Source of the DNA: Tomocerus qinae
Lineage: Eukaryota; Arthropoda; Collembola; Entomobryomorpha; Tomoceridae
Assembly (NCBI GenBank): GCA_020055645.1
Contig: CM034547.1
Coordinates: 41,581,909 to 41,645,908, forward strand
Direction: 5' to 3'
DNA length: 64,000 bases
Part shown: in pieces, positions 1 through 12,631 of the stretch
How positions within the stretch are numbered: position 1 is the stretch's first letter
How the letters are laid out: each line of letters starts with the position of its first letter
Translations under genes and position numbers: made by a program
Notes under the pieces: generated by a model
Database searches by the model: none
Seen by the model: only the letters and a program-made list of their open reading frames with translations
Told to the model about the DNA's origin: nothing

Positions 1-443
1 ACAGGGAATTCAAATCACATTATGAAATGAAAGTTCATCAGTGGCAACATTTGAGGGAGAACACTTCCTGTGGTGGTGGTGATACTTCCTTATTTGTTCC
101 AAAACCTAAAGGAAGACCTAAAAAACCGAATCTTAATACAACGGCTGGAACTGCTAAGGAAATTGCTGATGATAATGAATCGCCAAATAAAGAGTTTTAC
201 GAGTGCAAAGATTGTGGTAAACATTTCATAAGAAAAAGATACCTGCAAAAACATATTGATTGCATGCATACCAAGTCTGATGATGAAGTGGAAATGCAAG
301 AGTCTTCAAGTCTACCTTTGGAAACACCAGAGCAAAATCTTCCTATAGAAATGACCGATTCCTCCATTAATGAACCTGATGAATTTGCAGCTCTCAATTT
401 TTCCAGTCAACAAATTCGCGTGATAGAAATAGATGCAATATAA
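1..443 (+). CDS. C2H2 zinc-finger protein, 3' terminal exon (partial)
   Basis: The reading frame is open from the window edge to the TAA at 441-443. The bases ACAG at 1-4 could be a splice acceptor, so this is probably the last exon. The first residues (FKSHYEMKVHQWQH) look like the helix and two histidines of a C2H2 finger cut by the intron. One complete finger follows at about 201-272: CKDCGKHFIRKRYLQKHIDCMH. Before it is a basic stretch (KPKGRPKKP) resembling an AT-hook or nuclear localisation signal; after it comes an acidic Glu/Ser tail. It is likely a nuclear DNA-binding regulator. The rest of the gene lies outside the window, so no family assignment is possible. The 3' UTR follows in the AT-rich spacer. 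Confidence 0.75.
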   Translation, partial: REFKSHYEMKVHQWQHLRENTSCGGGDTSLFVPKPKGRPKKPNLNTTAGTAKEIADDNESPNKEFYECKDCGKHFIRKRYLQKHIDCMHTKSDDEVEMQESSSLPLETPEQNLPIEMTDSSINEPDEFAALNFSSQQIRVIEIDAI

Positions 444-1730
444 TCAAGAATATTACCGATAACTGCAAAAGTGATTCAGGAATGTAACATTTTATACTCG
501 ATTTTTATTTTATACGTAATTCTTTCGATTGTACCTCTGTTGGTATGTAACTTACAATATTTGTTACAATAACCATGCTCTAAATATGTATACTAAGTAA
601 ATAGTTATGTAGCTCGTTGAATTGATTGCATTTAATTGGGTCAGGAAGTTATGACTCATAATTTGATGCTTTGTAATTTAATTTGCATTTTATTAGCAGC
701 TATAAGCACTCAATGAAATTTCTCAAAAATTTTAGTTAAGTTATATACCTATACTTAAATATTATTTGTAATACTTTAGTATAAATGTTACTTGTAAAAG
801 GTAAAAGACTGTTTTTAAGTTTTAAAGTGATTTTAAAGCAAATACTACACAAATTGCATTGGATGAGATGTAATTGAGAGATTTGTTATATATATCAGAA
901 TATAATGTATGCGAGTGTGCCTTGGAGGTTCAATAATTCTGAGTAACTTTTTAATGCCAATAATTAACAACTTTTACACTACATTTCTTATACAAATTCA
1001 ATTTGCATTTAGTTACCCAGTATGAATTAAAATATTAGACTATTGATTTGAAACGTAAGTGAATATTATATCTGTAGAATATTGGTAGATATTTTTAATT
1101 GTAGCGTAGCTCTCCGTGTAAAAAGTACCGAATGTTGCAATTTGCAACAAAATGATATTACTAATGATATTATCTGTATTCATATAATGTATATTTACTG
1201 TTAATATTTTATTAATAAATATAAGAGTAAGATCCTTGTTGAAATGAATATGCGGAGATAATACATTCATACTTAGTTTCTTTCAGCAAAAATTTGCTCA
1301 TTGGTATTTTTAAGTTTTCTAGAAAAAAAATGTTTGGGGTGCAATTGGGCTCAAAGTTAATTATGCCTGAAGACAAATTCCGTAATGTATCATTCATACT
1401 TTCCGAAATTCTTAGATGAATATCTCTCCACCACGACCACGATAGCATCTGAAACAATAATTTACACGTAATGCTAATAAATAACAGTAAGCAATGCTTA
1501 TTAAGCATATACCATCAAAACATTAAACATAAACGACCTAAATAACTACATTCAAAATATCTCTTTGAAATATGACATCTGACAGAATTTGACACCGTAG
1601 CAAAATAGTTTCACAAATTCTTAGATTGCAAGCGGACGGTATATGATTGCAATAATTTATTCGCCATTCTTAATTCTTAACTACTCATTGCTGATGTAAA
1701 TTACTTCCTCGTTCATCCGATCTAGTTACA
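444..1730. other. AT-rich intergenic spacer and 3' UTR
   Basis: No supported gene. It holds the 3' UTR of the zinc-finger gene and the upstream region of the next gene. The short open frames on the minus strand (about 1040-1508) have no splice-supported continuation and no recognisable motif. Confidence 0.6.
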
Positions 1731-3771
1731 ATGTGGTTTTTTGTGAAAAAGGAGTTTTCCGATTTCTGGATCAACAAGATATTTGTTTTGGCTATTTTTG
1801 TACTACATATTTCGGGTAAGTTTTGTTTAATTCAATGCATAAAAAGTTTCAAATTTTTTTTGTTTCAAAAGTTTGAGTAAAAGATATTTAAAATAGAAAT
1901 TTCTGGCTATCTTAATCATCCAATTGGTCAATCACATCAGGAAGACAATCATGAATATCATGGACCACAGCCTAGACACGGGCCATTCTGGGATGATTTA
2001 AGAGGTATGTCATTATCATTTTCTGTAATTAGACACAAATTAATATTTTTAATTTATATTACTTTTTTTATTACGATTTTTGAATTTCTCCTTATGAATA
2101 TTAAAATATATTTATAAATAAATTTAGTCACATGGGGCAAGAACACATCGTATCCTCACTTCAACCGACTACCACGGACTACAGCGGAAGCGGAGCGTCA
2201 TGGTATATAATTGATTAATTTTTCTAGTCTATCCAAAATATTTACCATTTTTTATCAACGTTTTATTTTTTAAGGATGGTATCGTACTAGCCAAGATTGT
2301 TACAACGATGGACATTTTTACGGATTTCGATATGCAGAGCAAGGACAGTCTTCAGCTCTCAGTCTACTTTTTGATATCCAAGGGATTATTGCTGGCATAC
2401 AAATGAGTGTATGACAACTTCATTTTTATAATTTATTAATAGATATAAATCGTATTTATTTTTGTACATCTTATTTCTTTAACGGAAAAGGTGCCGTTGA
2501 ATTGTGCTAAAGCTAGGGGGAATCCATATCAATTTGAACAAGTGCCAATGTTTCTGCCGACACTTATCAATGACGTCGAGCACTACACACTTTCAGCATA
2601 TTTTGTGAAACCACGTAAGACTACTTAACTTAGATAGATAAAAATGCCGAAATCATATTACTTAACAGCATCAAACGTTTCCCGTATGAATTTAATTACC
2701 AAAATTTTGTAATTTAGTTTGTTTTCTTCACGCCTTAATTGATTCTGTTCTCTGTAGCTCATAAATAATATATTATTGTCCAAAAAATAATGAGAAAATT
2801 ATTAGATGAGAAATTATAAACGTAAAAATTTAAATTGTGTACAAAAATTTTTAATTTTGGTTTATATTTATAATATTTAAAATTAATTTGTCAACTCTGG
2901 GAGCAGCAACGATTTGTACAAAGGGAAGGACTGAAGAAGACCTTCGTGAGGAAGGGACGGGTACAGGCCTTTGGTTTCAGAATGGACGTCGTCGTACTTT
3001 AGGGATTCCACTAACCCTAGACGAAGCAAGTTATTTTGGTTGGGATAAAGTCCAATGTTTTCCTCAAATGGGTAACTTTCTTGATTACCGTCCAAATTAT
3101 TGTCTTAAATACAAGAACTTTATAAATTATTGTGTGTATGATTTATTTGAATGCTTGAACATAGGCTACCACAGTTTTTACCGTGTGGATTTATGGAATA
3201 AAATAAGATGCTCTAGAATATGGCCTTACGTACTGCTTGCTAATAAGCACGACCAAATCCACGGATTCGTTTTCATGGTCTTTAGCGATTGCCATTCAAA
3301 GCGTTTCGAGCACCTACCTATAGATGCTGTCGTAGTAAGTTGATTTACTTGTCTATTCAAATATTTCTAATCAGCTTAATATTATTATTATTTAATACAT
3401 ATTTGCCATTGTTCACTTTTTGTAATTTCACATTTTAATATGTTATATGATAATGACTGCGATGAACTGCTTACGTAATCATTTTGCATAAAAATTAAGT
3501 TTACTTGAATACATTGAATAGAAATCCAATGCATTCAAGAACCTAGTACTAAGCTTACTAAGCAATGTGAATATTTTTTATTAAAAATTTTTTACTTGTT
3601 TATTCTTCGTAGTAATGAATTCCATGTATTAATGGCAATAATTTTTATTGACAGAAATTATTGAATGGTGACAGTGGCGGTTGCCCAGAATGTGCTGTGG
3701 AACAAATGAGCCATTATAATATGACAACTATGCATGTTTATTTCCAAGACCCGAAAACCATTAAGTGCTAA
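1731..3771 (+). CDS. Secreted or membrane-anchored protein of unrecognised family, 8 exons
   Basis: Exons read by frame: 1731-1815, 1897-2004, 2128-2202, 2275-2408, 2491-2614, 2904-3071 (the acceptor could be 2907), 3165-3334 and 3655-3771, giving about 326 residues. All junctions are GT-AG and frames join cleanly. It begins with a hydrophobic signal or anchor (KIFVLAIFVLHISG, residues 16-29). The rest is a compact extracellular-type domain with paired cysteines (QDCYNDG, VPLNCAKARG, TICTKGR, VQCFPQMG, KIRCSR, SDCHSKR, GGCPECAVEQ, TIKC at the very end). Conserved-looking blocks include YAEQGQSSALSLLFDIQG and GLWFQNGRRRTLGIP. GDSGGCPECAV resembles a serine-protease motif, but there is no supporting catalytic context. 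I do not recognise the family. Disulfide-bonded secretion is inferred. Confidence 0.75.
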
Positions 3772-4758
3772 CCGATATTGCCAAAAATAAATTAATATAT
3801 TTTTTTTTTGCTGTGGAATATAATGTCTTGAATTAAGTAAAGAACATAATTTACATAAGGCATACATCATTATTAAATTCTGTAGTACTTGATTCTGTCT
3901 GCAGAACAATCTAATTAATTCTTGATTGCAGAAATTGTTTTTAAGTGTGGGAAAAATAAATGTCAGACTAATTACTAAAACTTGTAGCGTTTAACCTCAA
4001 TTGTTTTTACTGTAAATTATAAAATCCGCAAATTTTGACCACATGGTTTATAGGAGATTAGTGTCTTAAAATTTAATGTTCATCTGGGGTTTTAGTTTTA
4101 ATAGAATTTTTCCTAAGCAAGGGTGACATAATATTCAGAGTGTATAAGAATAGAGTAGGAGTGGTAAAGAGACATGATACATTGCAAATATTATCACATA
4201 GACTCAGAAGTTGGGTATTTGGAACACTTGAAAATGTTTCTGACCTAAAGATATCAACATCTTGTTTGCCGAAAGGATTTTGTTTGCAAATGTTAAATGC
4301 TAGTTGAGACTTGTGTGGATTGGGTAAATAGAGAATGTGCGATAATGATGTGATATAGTTATTTATTGTTATTGTGTATGAAGTCGGAGTAAGCGGTAGA
4401 GACATGAGTAAAGTGTATAGTGTTTAGTTGTTCCATTTATTTGCACCATTGTGTCTATTATCTACTTTGTACACTTGATTAAACTTATTTTATTAAGGAA
4501 GTCTGGGAAGGCGGATTTACAGTACAATAGGTATGATGATGCAGTAAAGTAAACGTGAAAGGCTGCGTGATATTTTAAGTTTTATAAGCAGATAGACATA
4601 ATTTCTTGAGGAAATAGAAGCTAAAAATAGATGGTCTATTTAGAAGGATTGAGGTGCAGTGGCCTTTTTGTCTCTATACTGATTGTCACCACGCACACAA
4701 CTCGAACAATTATTTCTTCTATATACTTACATGGTCTGACAGAATTTCATATTTTAAT
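3772..4758. other. Intergenic spacer
   Basis: No supported gene. AT-rich. A minus-strand open frame at 4073-4405 has no motif, no splice context and composition like the surrounding spacer. The end of this stretch is the 5' flank of the phosphatase gene; the reading frame is open upstream of its ATG back to 4654 but without domain content. Confidence 0.55.
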
Positions 4759-5705
<947 letters not shown>

Positions 5706-7186
5706 AAAGACTAAAAATTGTATCATTGTATCCTTAAAATAATTACCCGATACTAGTTAATTATATTGGAAATGGGGAAGGCTTATTTTGGAGCTTTTAC
5801 CATCTAAATTCATATTCGAAAATCAAATGTCTATAAGTTTCACGAGAATAAATACAACTGAACTTCATAAGTACCTTTCTATACTACAGTTAAAATATTT
5901 ATTCAGAAGAAGTCAATTTCATGCACTGCATATACTCATTAATTACTATTATATATTAACCTCTTTTGTTGTTACCAGTATGCATCTATGTTTACTTGAA
6001 CATATCGCCCAACAGTGCCTCCCCTAATTTTGAGAAAAGATTTTTTTTCAAAAATGACACATGGTTTGAACACCTGTCAAATTTTTTAATTTTTTTTATT
6101 ATACCCAGATCTTGAAATACCTAGCAAAATGAAACTAACAAAATGAATTATTATTTTGAAACCAAATCCTATGTTGATTTTAAGAATTCGTCCGAATTCG
6201 TGCAATTTGTTCGATCATATATGATCACTGTGGTCAAAAATAAAAATTTTCAAATTCCGATAAATTCGTATGTTCAATACAACACACCTGTAAATTAGTG
6301 GCTTCTTTGGCGCTGAATAATTTCATCATAAGTTCTGAGATATGAGTTCATCTGTGTACACTAATTTTGGCCATGCAGCAGCATGCAATACAACATACAT
6401 GCATATTATTCCAAAAAGGTGTTAACACATATTATAGTTAAGTTTACTATTTTATGTGATTTAATGCAATTTTGAAATTTTTACGTCGATAGGAGAGAAA
6501 TTACTATGAAATTTCGGCGATACCAAGCATGCATACATTTCATACATATAGTGCGTAATAGTTACATTACAAAACACGATTATTTATAGAGATTAGGACG
6601 TATTTTAATCTTTAAAAATTGCATGTACCATGAAATATGGATTTAACGACGTATGTATATTCTTGTCGTGTTACAATTATTTTTTTTATTCCGTAATGAT
6701 TATAAAAATAATCATTAGTAAGTATTTTCATTCTAGGGTAAGTAATCTCTTGTATTGTTAACGTAATTGTTCCATTGACAAGTCCCGATCACATGCATGC
6801 AACTCAGGCAAGTGCTGATCATGTAGTCACAAAATGCAGCACAAATTCCCTGGTTTAAATTTTGTTAAAATAAATTCAGTTGAAAGTGATTAGACATTGT
6901 ATTTAGAAATATTGTATCACGTATATGACTTTCCAGGAAACTCTTAATTTGATCTTTCTATGACGTTTTGTGCTGGATAAACAGTACAATACAGCAGTAT
7001 ACTTATTGAAATCATATTGTACCAAATTGCATGTTAATAAATTAAATTCTGTTACAAACGAGTCGTCACGCAAAGAGAAGATGATTTTTCATATAAATGC
7101 TCAGACCTAATTTCAAGTTGACCTAGTAAAAATTCCAGCAAGTAAGCAGCAGTTGTCAAGTACTCAGTTAAGCTAAACTAACAATC
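5706..7186. other. Intergenic spacer leading into the OBP-like array
   Basis: No supported gene. From about 6860 the sequence is the upstream flank of gene A and has a close copy at about 9665-9991 upstream of gene B. The region 6030-6850 is AT-rich with no structure I can name. Confidence 0.55.
7091..7098 (+). promoter_or_regulatory. TATA box of gene A
   Basis: ATATAAAT lies about 96 bases before the ATG of gene A. The duplicate gene B has GTATAAATAC at the matching place, so the motif is kept in both copies. Confidence 0.5.
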
Positions 7187-8109
7187 ATGAAGGCAGCAAC
7201 TTTATTCGGACTTTGTGTCATCCTCGCTGTGGTCTGTGGTACACAGGTTAGTATTTTACAATCTGATATCGCCATATAACAATAATAATAATTATTATTG
7301 TAAATAAAATTTTTTATGATGTCCAGGCGGGCAAACATTGTGGGATGAAGGCGTGTAAAAAATACATGCACGAACCCACAGAAGATCAGAAGGCCATGTT
7401 TAAGGAATGCTTTGGCGGAGCATCTGGTACCTCTGATGATGAAGACAAGAAGATGAAGATGTTTGTACGTCACATAATATTAATATCTTGTTACTTTTTA
7501 ATCGATTTAAAAAAAATTATTTTTATACATTTACATAATACCATTACTTTAATTTAGAAATTATTATTTTATTTTTATTTTACAGAAAATGGCTTCCTGC
7601 ATTGTCACGAAAACAAAAATTGTATGATTTCTTATAAATTTTCTCAAGCATTCAAAAAGTTAATGTTTTAGTTACAATGACTTTATATCCCAGGTAGACA
7701 ATGGTAAATTCATGAAGGCCACTTACGATTCTGATATCGACAAGAGATTTAAGGACGCCGAAAAGGCTGCTTTGGTAAAGAAGGAGACAGAAACTTGTCT
7801 TAAGGACGGTAAATACTTTAAATCTAATTACTTATTTTATCCAATTTTACTAAATATGAAAATGGAATGATCGAATAATATTACTAATTTAGGTGATGAC
7901 TGTTCCGACGATACCAAAATGGGCGCAGCCGTTAAATGCATGTGGGAAGCGATGGCAAAGGTAATCTCTATTAGTACATTATTTATTGCTAAATGCTAAC
8001 ATGTTTTATTACTATCTAATTTTATACATTATAAGCTTTAGCAGCATTACCGATCTGTTTACAAAACTTGTTATCATTTTAGGCTTGCAAAGGAGATGAC
8101 GCCGAATAA
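7187..8109 (+). CDS. Array gene A: small secreted odorant-binding-protein-like protein
   Basis: Six exons: 7187-7246, 7327-7464, 7586-7621, 7694-7808, 7893-7960 and 8083-8109; 147 residues. Exon 1 is a signal peptide (MKAATLFGLCVILAVVCGTQ), cut near GTQ-AG. The mature protein is about 125 residues, helical in appearance and rich in Lys/Asp. It has eight cysteines: HCGMKAC, KECFGG, MASCIVTK, ETCLKDGDDC, and KCMWEAMAKAC. The last pair has the C-x8-C spacing of cysteines 5 and 6 of insect odorant-binding proteins, and SCIVTKTKIVDNGKF resembles the helix-3/4 segment. The classical C2-x3-C3 pair is missing. The OBP family carries small hydrophobic ligands in extracellular fluid; assignment here is an inference from pattern, length and exon-1 signal peptide. 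Closest relative is gene B. Alternative: an unrelated lineage-specific secreted family. Confidence 0.7.
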
Positions 8110-9896
8110 AAGTATTCTTCAACAAAATATGGACTCTAATTTTTAAATAAATTATATCATGTTCTCCCAAAATAAACTGTCTGTAAAACATTCGAGTCAT
8201 AAATAAATATTAAATATCCTCTGCTATAATAATAAACGATCGAACGTATTTAGCATAGACATTGTGCGATATATATTGATTTAAGATAACTATATAAGTG
8301 AAATACAAAATGATCCATCACCCTCCTGAACTGTTTTAAGACAGATGAAAATAATAACAAATCATGTAATATAATCATACTTAACACTTAAATGGAATAA
8401 TACATCTTTCATACTATAAATCTGTTATTTATTGAATCCATAATTACCCTTTGTTTTTAATCGATGCTGCCGAGAAGGATAGATTTAACGATTGGGAGAG
8501 TCCAATGACAAGTTACTTTTCCAGCGTAATTTATCATTTCACAAAATTGCCAAAAGGATGCATTTGTATTACATTTAGATAGTTATATTTATTATACCTC
8601 TGGTAGCGCCTTAAAATTAATTTTGTCGGTAGCATTATTCTTTGTGGTTGTTTCTTGTATTAAATTAATAATTTTACGCAAAAAGCATTAGTATTATAAA
8701 TGCGAAAAACATAAATAACAAGCTTCGTATTTTTATAATTAAAAAGATCATGATCAGAGCTCAAGATTTTTCAATAGAGAAGAATTTACTAAAACCCAAG
8801 ACTTCGATCTAGATTTGTTACGAATTGATCGTCGTTACTACATTTAAAAGAAGTTACAGACAGAATTTTAATTAACAATATGCGTTTTCTACCAATTCGT
8901 TGCATTAACTCGCACTCAATTCACAACTTTCGTTTGTGTTTTGTTTTCTCCAATGTCGTTAGTCGGTAGTATTACATGACATTTGCATTTATTAAGTGGT
9001 GTGCAACACTGCTTCAGAAGGAATGCCTGATCTGTCTGTCCTTCCGTCTGTTAGCACGATAATTCAAAAACGGTTTGCGATAATCAATTCAAACTTTCTG
9101 TACGTAATGCAGGGGGTGAAAAGCAAGGTCAAATTCGAAAATAGACAAAATCGGTGGCACCCCCTGCCTGTGGGCGTGATCCAAAAATTTAAAATTGGCG
9201 TAGCTTTAGTTATCGACATTGTAGAACGTCATGAGATCGAAAAGGTTATTCCTTAGGTCATGTCAAGGTCAAGTCACGTGTTAAAAGGTCAAAGGTCATT
9301 AAAAAAATTCACTAAGAACCTCATGTAACGTCAGATAATTAGTTCAAACTTTCTATGGGATTTCACACTTTTTTACACCCATTTGTACATGGCCTATGGA
9401 CAAAAAAAACTTGAAATCAAATATTAAAATATTAGGTAGCACCATAGCCAGAGATATTTGGAAGATATTAGATATACATCCACATGGATAAATCATTCAC
9501 AAAATAACTTTTTTGGAAATGTTAGTAATCGCTAATCCCCTAATTTGCAAATTGCGATTTGCATAGACTGGTACGGATAGACGCTAAATATTACGATTCG
9601 TTTGGTAAAAGGTAAAAAGTATGGGATTATATTAAATTTTATATTAAACTTGTAATTAAATTCTCTGGTTTAAATTTTGTTAAAATGAATGCAGTTATTG
9701 AAAGTGATTAGACATTGTATTTAGAAATATTGTATCACGTATATGACTTTCCAGGAAACTCTTGGCTCAATCTATGACGTGTCGTGCTGTATAAACAGTA
9801 CAATACAGCACAAATTATTGAAATCATTTGTACCAAATTGCATGCAAAATTCACTCTGTTGCAAAAAGTTGTCACGCAAGAGAAGATGATTTTTAG
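8110..9896. other. Spacer A-B with repeated downstream block
   Basis: No gene. About 8300-8890 is a block that recurs after genes B (part), C and D; its hallmark is CTGAACTGTTTTAAG followed by CAGATGAAAATAA (8328, 11078, 15099, 24167). About 9425-9600 is a second block recurring before C, D and E (hallmark CATAGCCAGAGATAT). Between them, about 8890-9415, is inserted sequence not found in the other spacers. At 9020-9280 it carries a moderately GC-richer run (CTGTCTGTCCTTCCGTCTG, then ACGATAATTCAAAAACGGTT) that looks like a dispersed repeat. I could not find its ends. Confidence 0.5.
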
Positions 9897-9906
9897 TATA
9901 AATACT
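9897..9906 (+). promoter_or_regulatory. TATA box of gene B
   Basis: GTATAAATAC at 86 to 95 bases before the ATG of gene B, at the same relative place as in gene A. Confidence 0.5.
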
Positions 9907-9991
9907 CAGACGAAAATTCAAGTTGACCTATTAAAAATTTCAACAAATAAAGTAGCAGTTGTCAAGTATTCAGCTAAGCTAAATAACAATC

Positions 9992-10867
9992 ATGAAGGCA
10001 GCAACTTTATTCGGACTTTGTGTCGTCCTCGCTGTGGTCTGTGGTACACAGGTTGGTCTTTTACAATCTAGTTTCAGAATAAAACAATAATTATTATTGT
10101 AAATAAAACCTTTTGTGGTGTCCAGGCTGGCGAACATTGCGGGATGATGGCTTGCAAAAAATACATGAACGAGCACACAGAAGAGGATAAGACCTTATAC
10201 AAGGAATGCATGGGCGGAGCTACTGGCACCTCTGAAGACGATGACAAGAAGATGAAGATGTTTGTACGTCACATTTTAATATTTTGATGCTTTTAATCGA
10301 TTTTAAAACTTTGACAAATTATTTTCATATATTTACATATTACCGTTAAATCAGAAACTGTTATATTATTTTTTTTCCAGAAAATGGGTTCCTGCGTTAT
10401 GATGAAAAAGAAAATTGTATGATTTCTTACAAAGTTTCTCAAAAATATTCAAAAAGTTAATGTTTTAGTTACAATGACTTTATATCACAGGTAGACAATG
10501 GTAAATTCGTGAAGGCCACTTACGATTCTGATGTCGATAAGAGATTTAAGGACGCCGAAAAGGCTTCTTTGGTAAAGAAGGAGACAGAAACTTGTCTTAA
10601 GGACGGTAAGTATTTTAAATCTAATTCTTTATTTTGCTAAATATGAAAATGGACTGATTGAATAATATTAATAATTAGGTGATGACTGTTCGGACGATAC
10701 CAAAATGGGCGCATGCATGAAATGCATGTGGGAAGCGCTGAAAAAGGTATTTTCCTTCAGTACATAATATTATGCAATTTTAATGCTAAAATGGTAATGA
10801 TTCAGCATTACTGTTCAGTTTACTAAACTTGTTTGTGCTGTGATTTTAGGCTTGCAAAGAGGAATAA
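9992..10867 (+). CDS. Array gene B: small secreted odorant-binding-protein-like protein
   Basis: Six exons parallel to gene A: 9992-10051, 10126-10263, 10381-10416, 10491-10605, 10679-10746 and 10850-10867; 144 residues. The signal peptide is nearly identical to that of A (one substitution). The mature chain keeps HCGMMAC, KECMGG, GSCVMMKK, ETCLKDGDDC and KCMWEALKKAC (C-x8-C). It has one extra cysteine just before the last pair (MGACMKC), giving nine, an odd number, so one may be free or pair between chains. The C-terminus is three residues shorter than in A (ACKEE). Function is inferred as for gene A. Confidence 0.7.
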
Positions 10868-12540
10868 ATAAGGCATGCTTCAACAATATGGACCCTAATT
10901 ACAAAAAATAAATTATATCATGTCCTCCCAAAATACTGCTATACTCTGTAAAACATTCGAGTCACAAATAAAAATCCTTTATGATAATAATAAACGATCG
11001 TATCTAGCATTGACATATGTTTCGATATATTGATTTAACGTGGTTATAAGTAAAATACAAAATGATTTATCGCCCTCTTGAACTGTTTTGAGGCAGATGA
11101 AAATAAAAATAACAAATCATAATTTACTTAATAAGCAAAAATTGAAGACTGAATATTGATTAATTGTATTAGATAACAATCATAGCCAGAGATATGGCGC
11201 CAAAGGATAAACGTCCATTGTTGAAAATTATCACCTTATCCATCCTCAAGCCAATGATAGAGGTCGATTCTTCTCCATCTTCTTCTGAATCCCCGGGTTT
11301 AAGGGCTTGGAAGATGTGTAACCGATAAAGCCGAAATTTGGTGCGTTTAAAACAGGTCTTATCCGCTTATTGTTATTGGCTTTCCCATAGGATGGAAAAA
11401 TGTGACAATTTTCGACAATTGACATTTTTCCGTTGGGGCCATATTTAAGCCACGGATTTACGAAACCATACCTCAAGACATTACTGAACTGAAGGCAAGA
11501 ATTGTCGACGAGGTTGCAAGCATTAGCATTACCCCGTTCGGCATACTGACTGTGGAACACCAAATGGAGTATAGTAGATAGTAGAAGAGGGTCACAATGG
11601 TCACATTGTAAATTTTCTAATAATTTAAGTACATGTAAAAATCTCAGTGTCTTAAATGACTTACATGTTACATGTAATGACATTCACAACACAACATATT
11701 TTTTGGAAATGACCTGTAATCGCTAGTCTTGTAATTTGCAATTTGCATAGATTCATAGATTGGTACGGATAGAGGCTAAATTATATTATGATTCGTTTGT
11801 GTTAACATGATTAATAAGTTATGCAAATCAGAGGATTAGCGATTGCCGTATAGACCTTTTTTTCCAACAATTTGGCGATCTATGAACCAATTTATGCAAT
11901 TAATACATTACAAAGTTCAGCAAGTATAATATTAGTATATTATACTTCCGTGGATGCAATGTAACTAAATCCTCATAAATCTCCTTCATTCATTCATCTA
12001 ATTTCTATACCCAAACCGTTTATATGAAATAAAATAACTACGGTACGCCGATAAGTCACAACACCTTTGCTTATGAATGGATTAGGATAAAAAATTGGAA
12101 TCTGACATATATATATCGGAACCGGAGAGAATTCTAAAATGTCAGCCAACGTTTCTCGAGAAAATTGCCAATGCACATAAAACAGAAAATAATTGACGAC
12201 AATTTGAAGGAATTCGTAACAATTTTCCAGGTTTTGGTAAAACCATTTCTTCGCATTCTATATGGCCATTGCCCCATCAAATTTATAAAATATAGAATGA
12301 GAAGTTTGTTCATATTATACCGTCATAGATAATATATTTTAAAAAAATGACTGACGATTGTTTTGTTTTGTGTTCACTGCGTATGTGTAGTTTGGCACGA
12401 AATTGATACATCAACAGGACCATTGTTAACTCTAATTTTTAAATGTCGCGTTTAGCATGCTATAACTTAAAATGACGTAAATATTAATAAAGTCATGTCC
12501 TCTTTTATGTAGTAATGCGCGTCTTTTGTTGCTCGATCCA
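10868..12540. other. Spacer B-C
   Basis: No supported gene. 11055-11160 and 11690-11830 are array spacer blocks; 12000-12180 is a further block (hallmark AATAACTACGGTACGCCGA) that recurs at 21716 and 25247. An inserted stretch at about 11185-11682 is listed separately. Confidence 0.5.
11185..11682. other. Inserted stretch in spacer B-C, with one long open frame
   Basis: Compared with spacers A-B and C-D, spacer sequence stops after CAGAGATAT near 11185 and resumes at CATTCACAA near 11682. The inserted stretch holds a minus-strand open frame (about 11246-11683, about 145 codons; the first codon is a nominal start only). Its translation has scattered cysteines (QCDHCDP) but no domain I recognise. 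No terminal inverted repeat or target duplication is clear. It may be a fragment of a gene or transposon carried in. Confidence 0.4.
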
Positions 12541-12550
12541 CATATAAATA
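12541..12550 (+). promoter_or_regulatory. Core promoter of gene C (TATA box)
   Basis: CATATAAATA, followed about 30 bases on by an initiator-like TGTCAGTCTCAC. The same arrangement (TATA, then AGCACCAAAATCAT) stands before genes D and E, so the three share one promoter design, different from that of A and B. Confidence 0.6.
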
Positions 12551-12631
12551 GTTGTAGCACCAAAATCATAATTGTCGTCATCTGTCAGTCTCACTAGTCT
12601 CACAGATAAAAAATATTATTAAATTAACAAA

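Larger units (their letters stand above)
6860..11000 (+). repeat. Tandem segmental duplication carrying genes A and B
   Basis: About 6860-8200 and 9660-11000 are copies of one unit. Matching runs include the upstream block GTATTTAGAAATATTGTATC (near 6898 and 9716), all six exons, the introns, and downstream sequence. Start-to-start distance between A and B is 2805 bases. Introns as well as exons still align, so the duplication is moderately recent. Confidence 0.8.

Noticed and set aside
3673..3700. GDSGG in the last exon of the 1731-3771 gene, as in trypsin-like proteases
   Set aside because: No TAAHC-type histidine region or catalytic Asp context elsewhere in the protein, and too little sequence follows. 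Treated as coincidence.
4073..4405. Minus-strand open frame of 110 codons
   Set aside because: No motif, no splice partner, and base composition like the surrounding spacer.
7327..8109. A10/OS-D (chemosensory protein) family for the array genes
   Set aside because: The four-cysteine C-x6-C-x18-C-x2-C pattern is absent; spacing fits odorant-binding proteins better.
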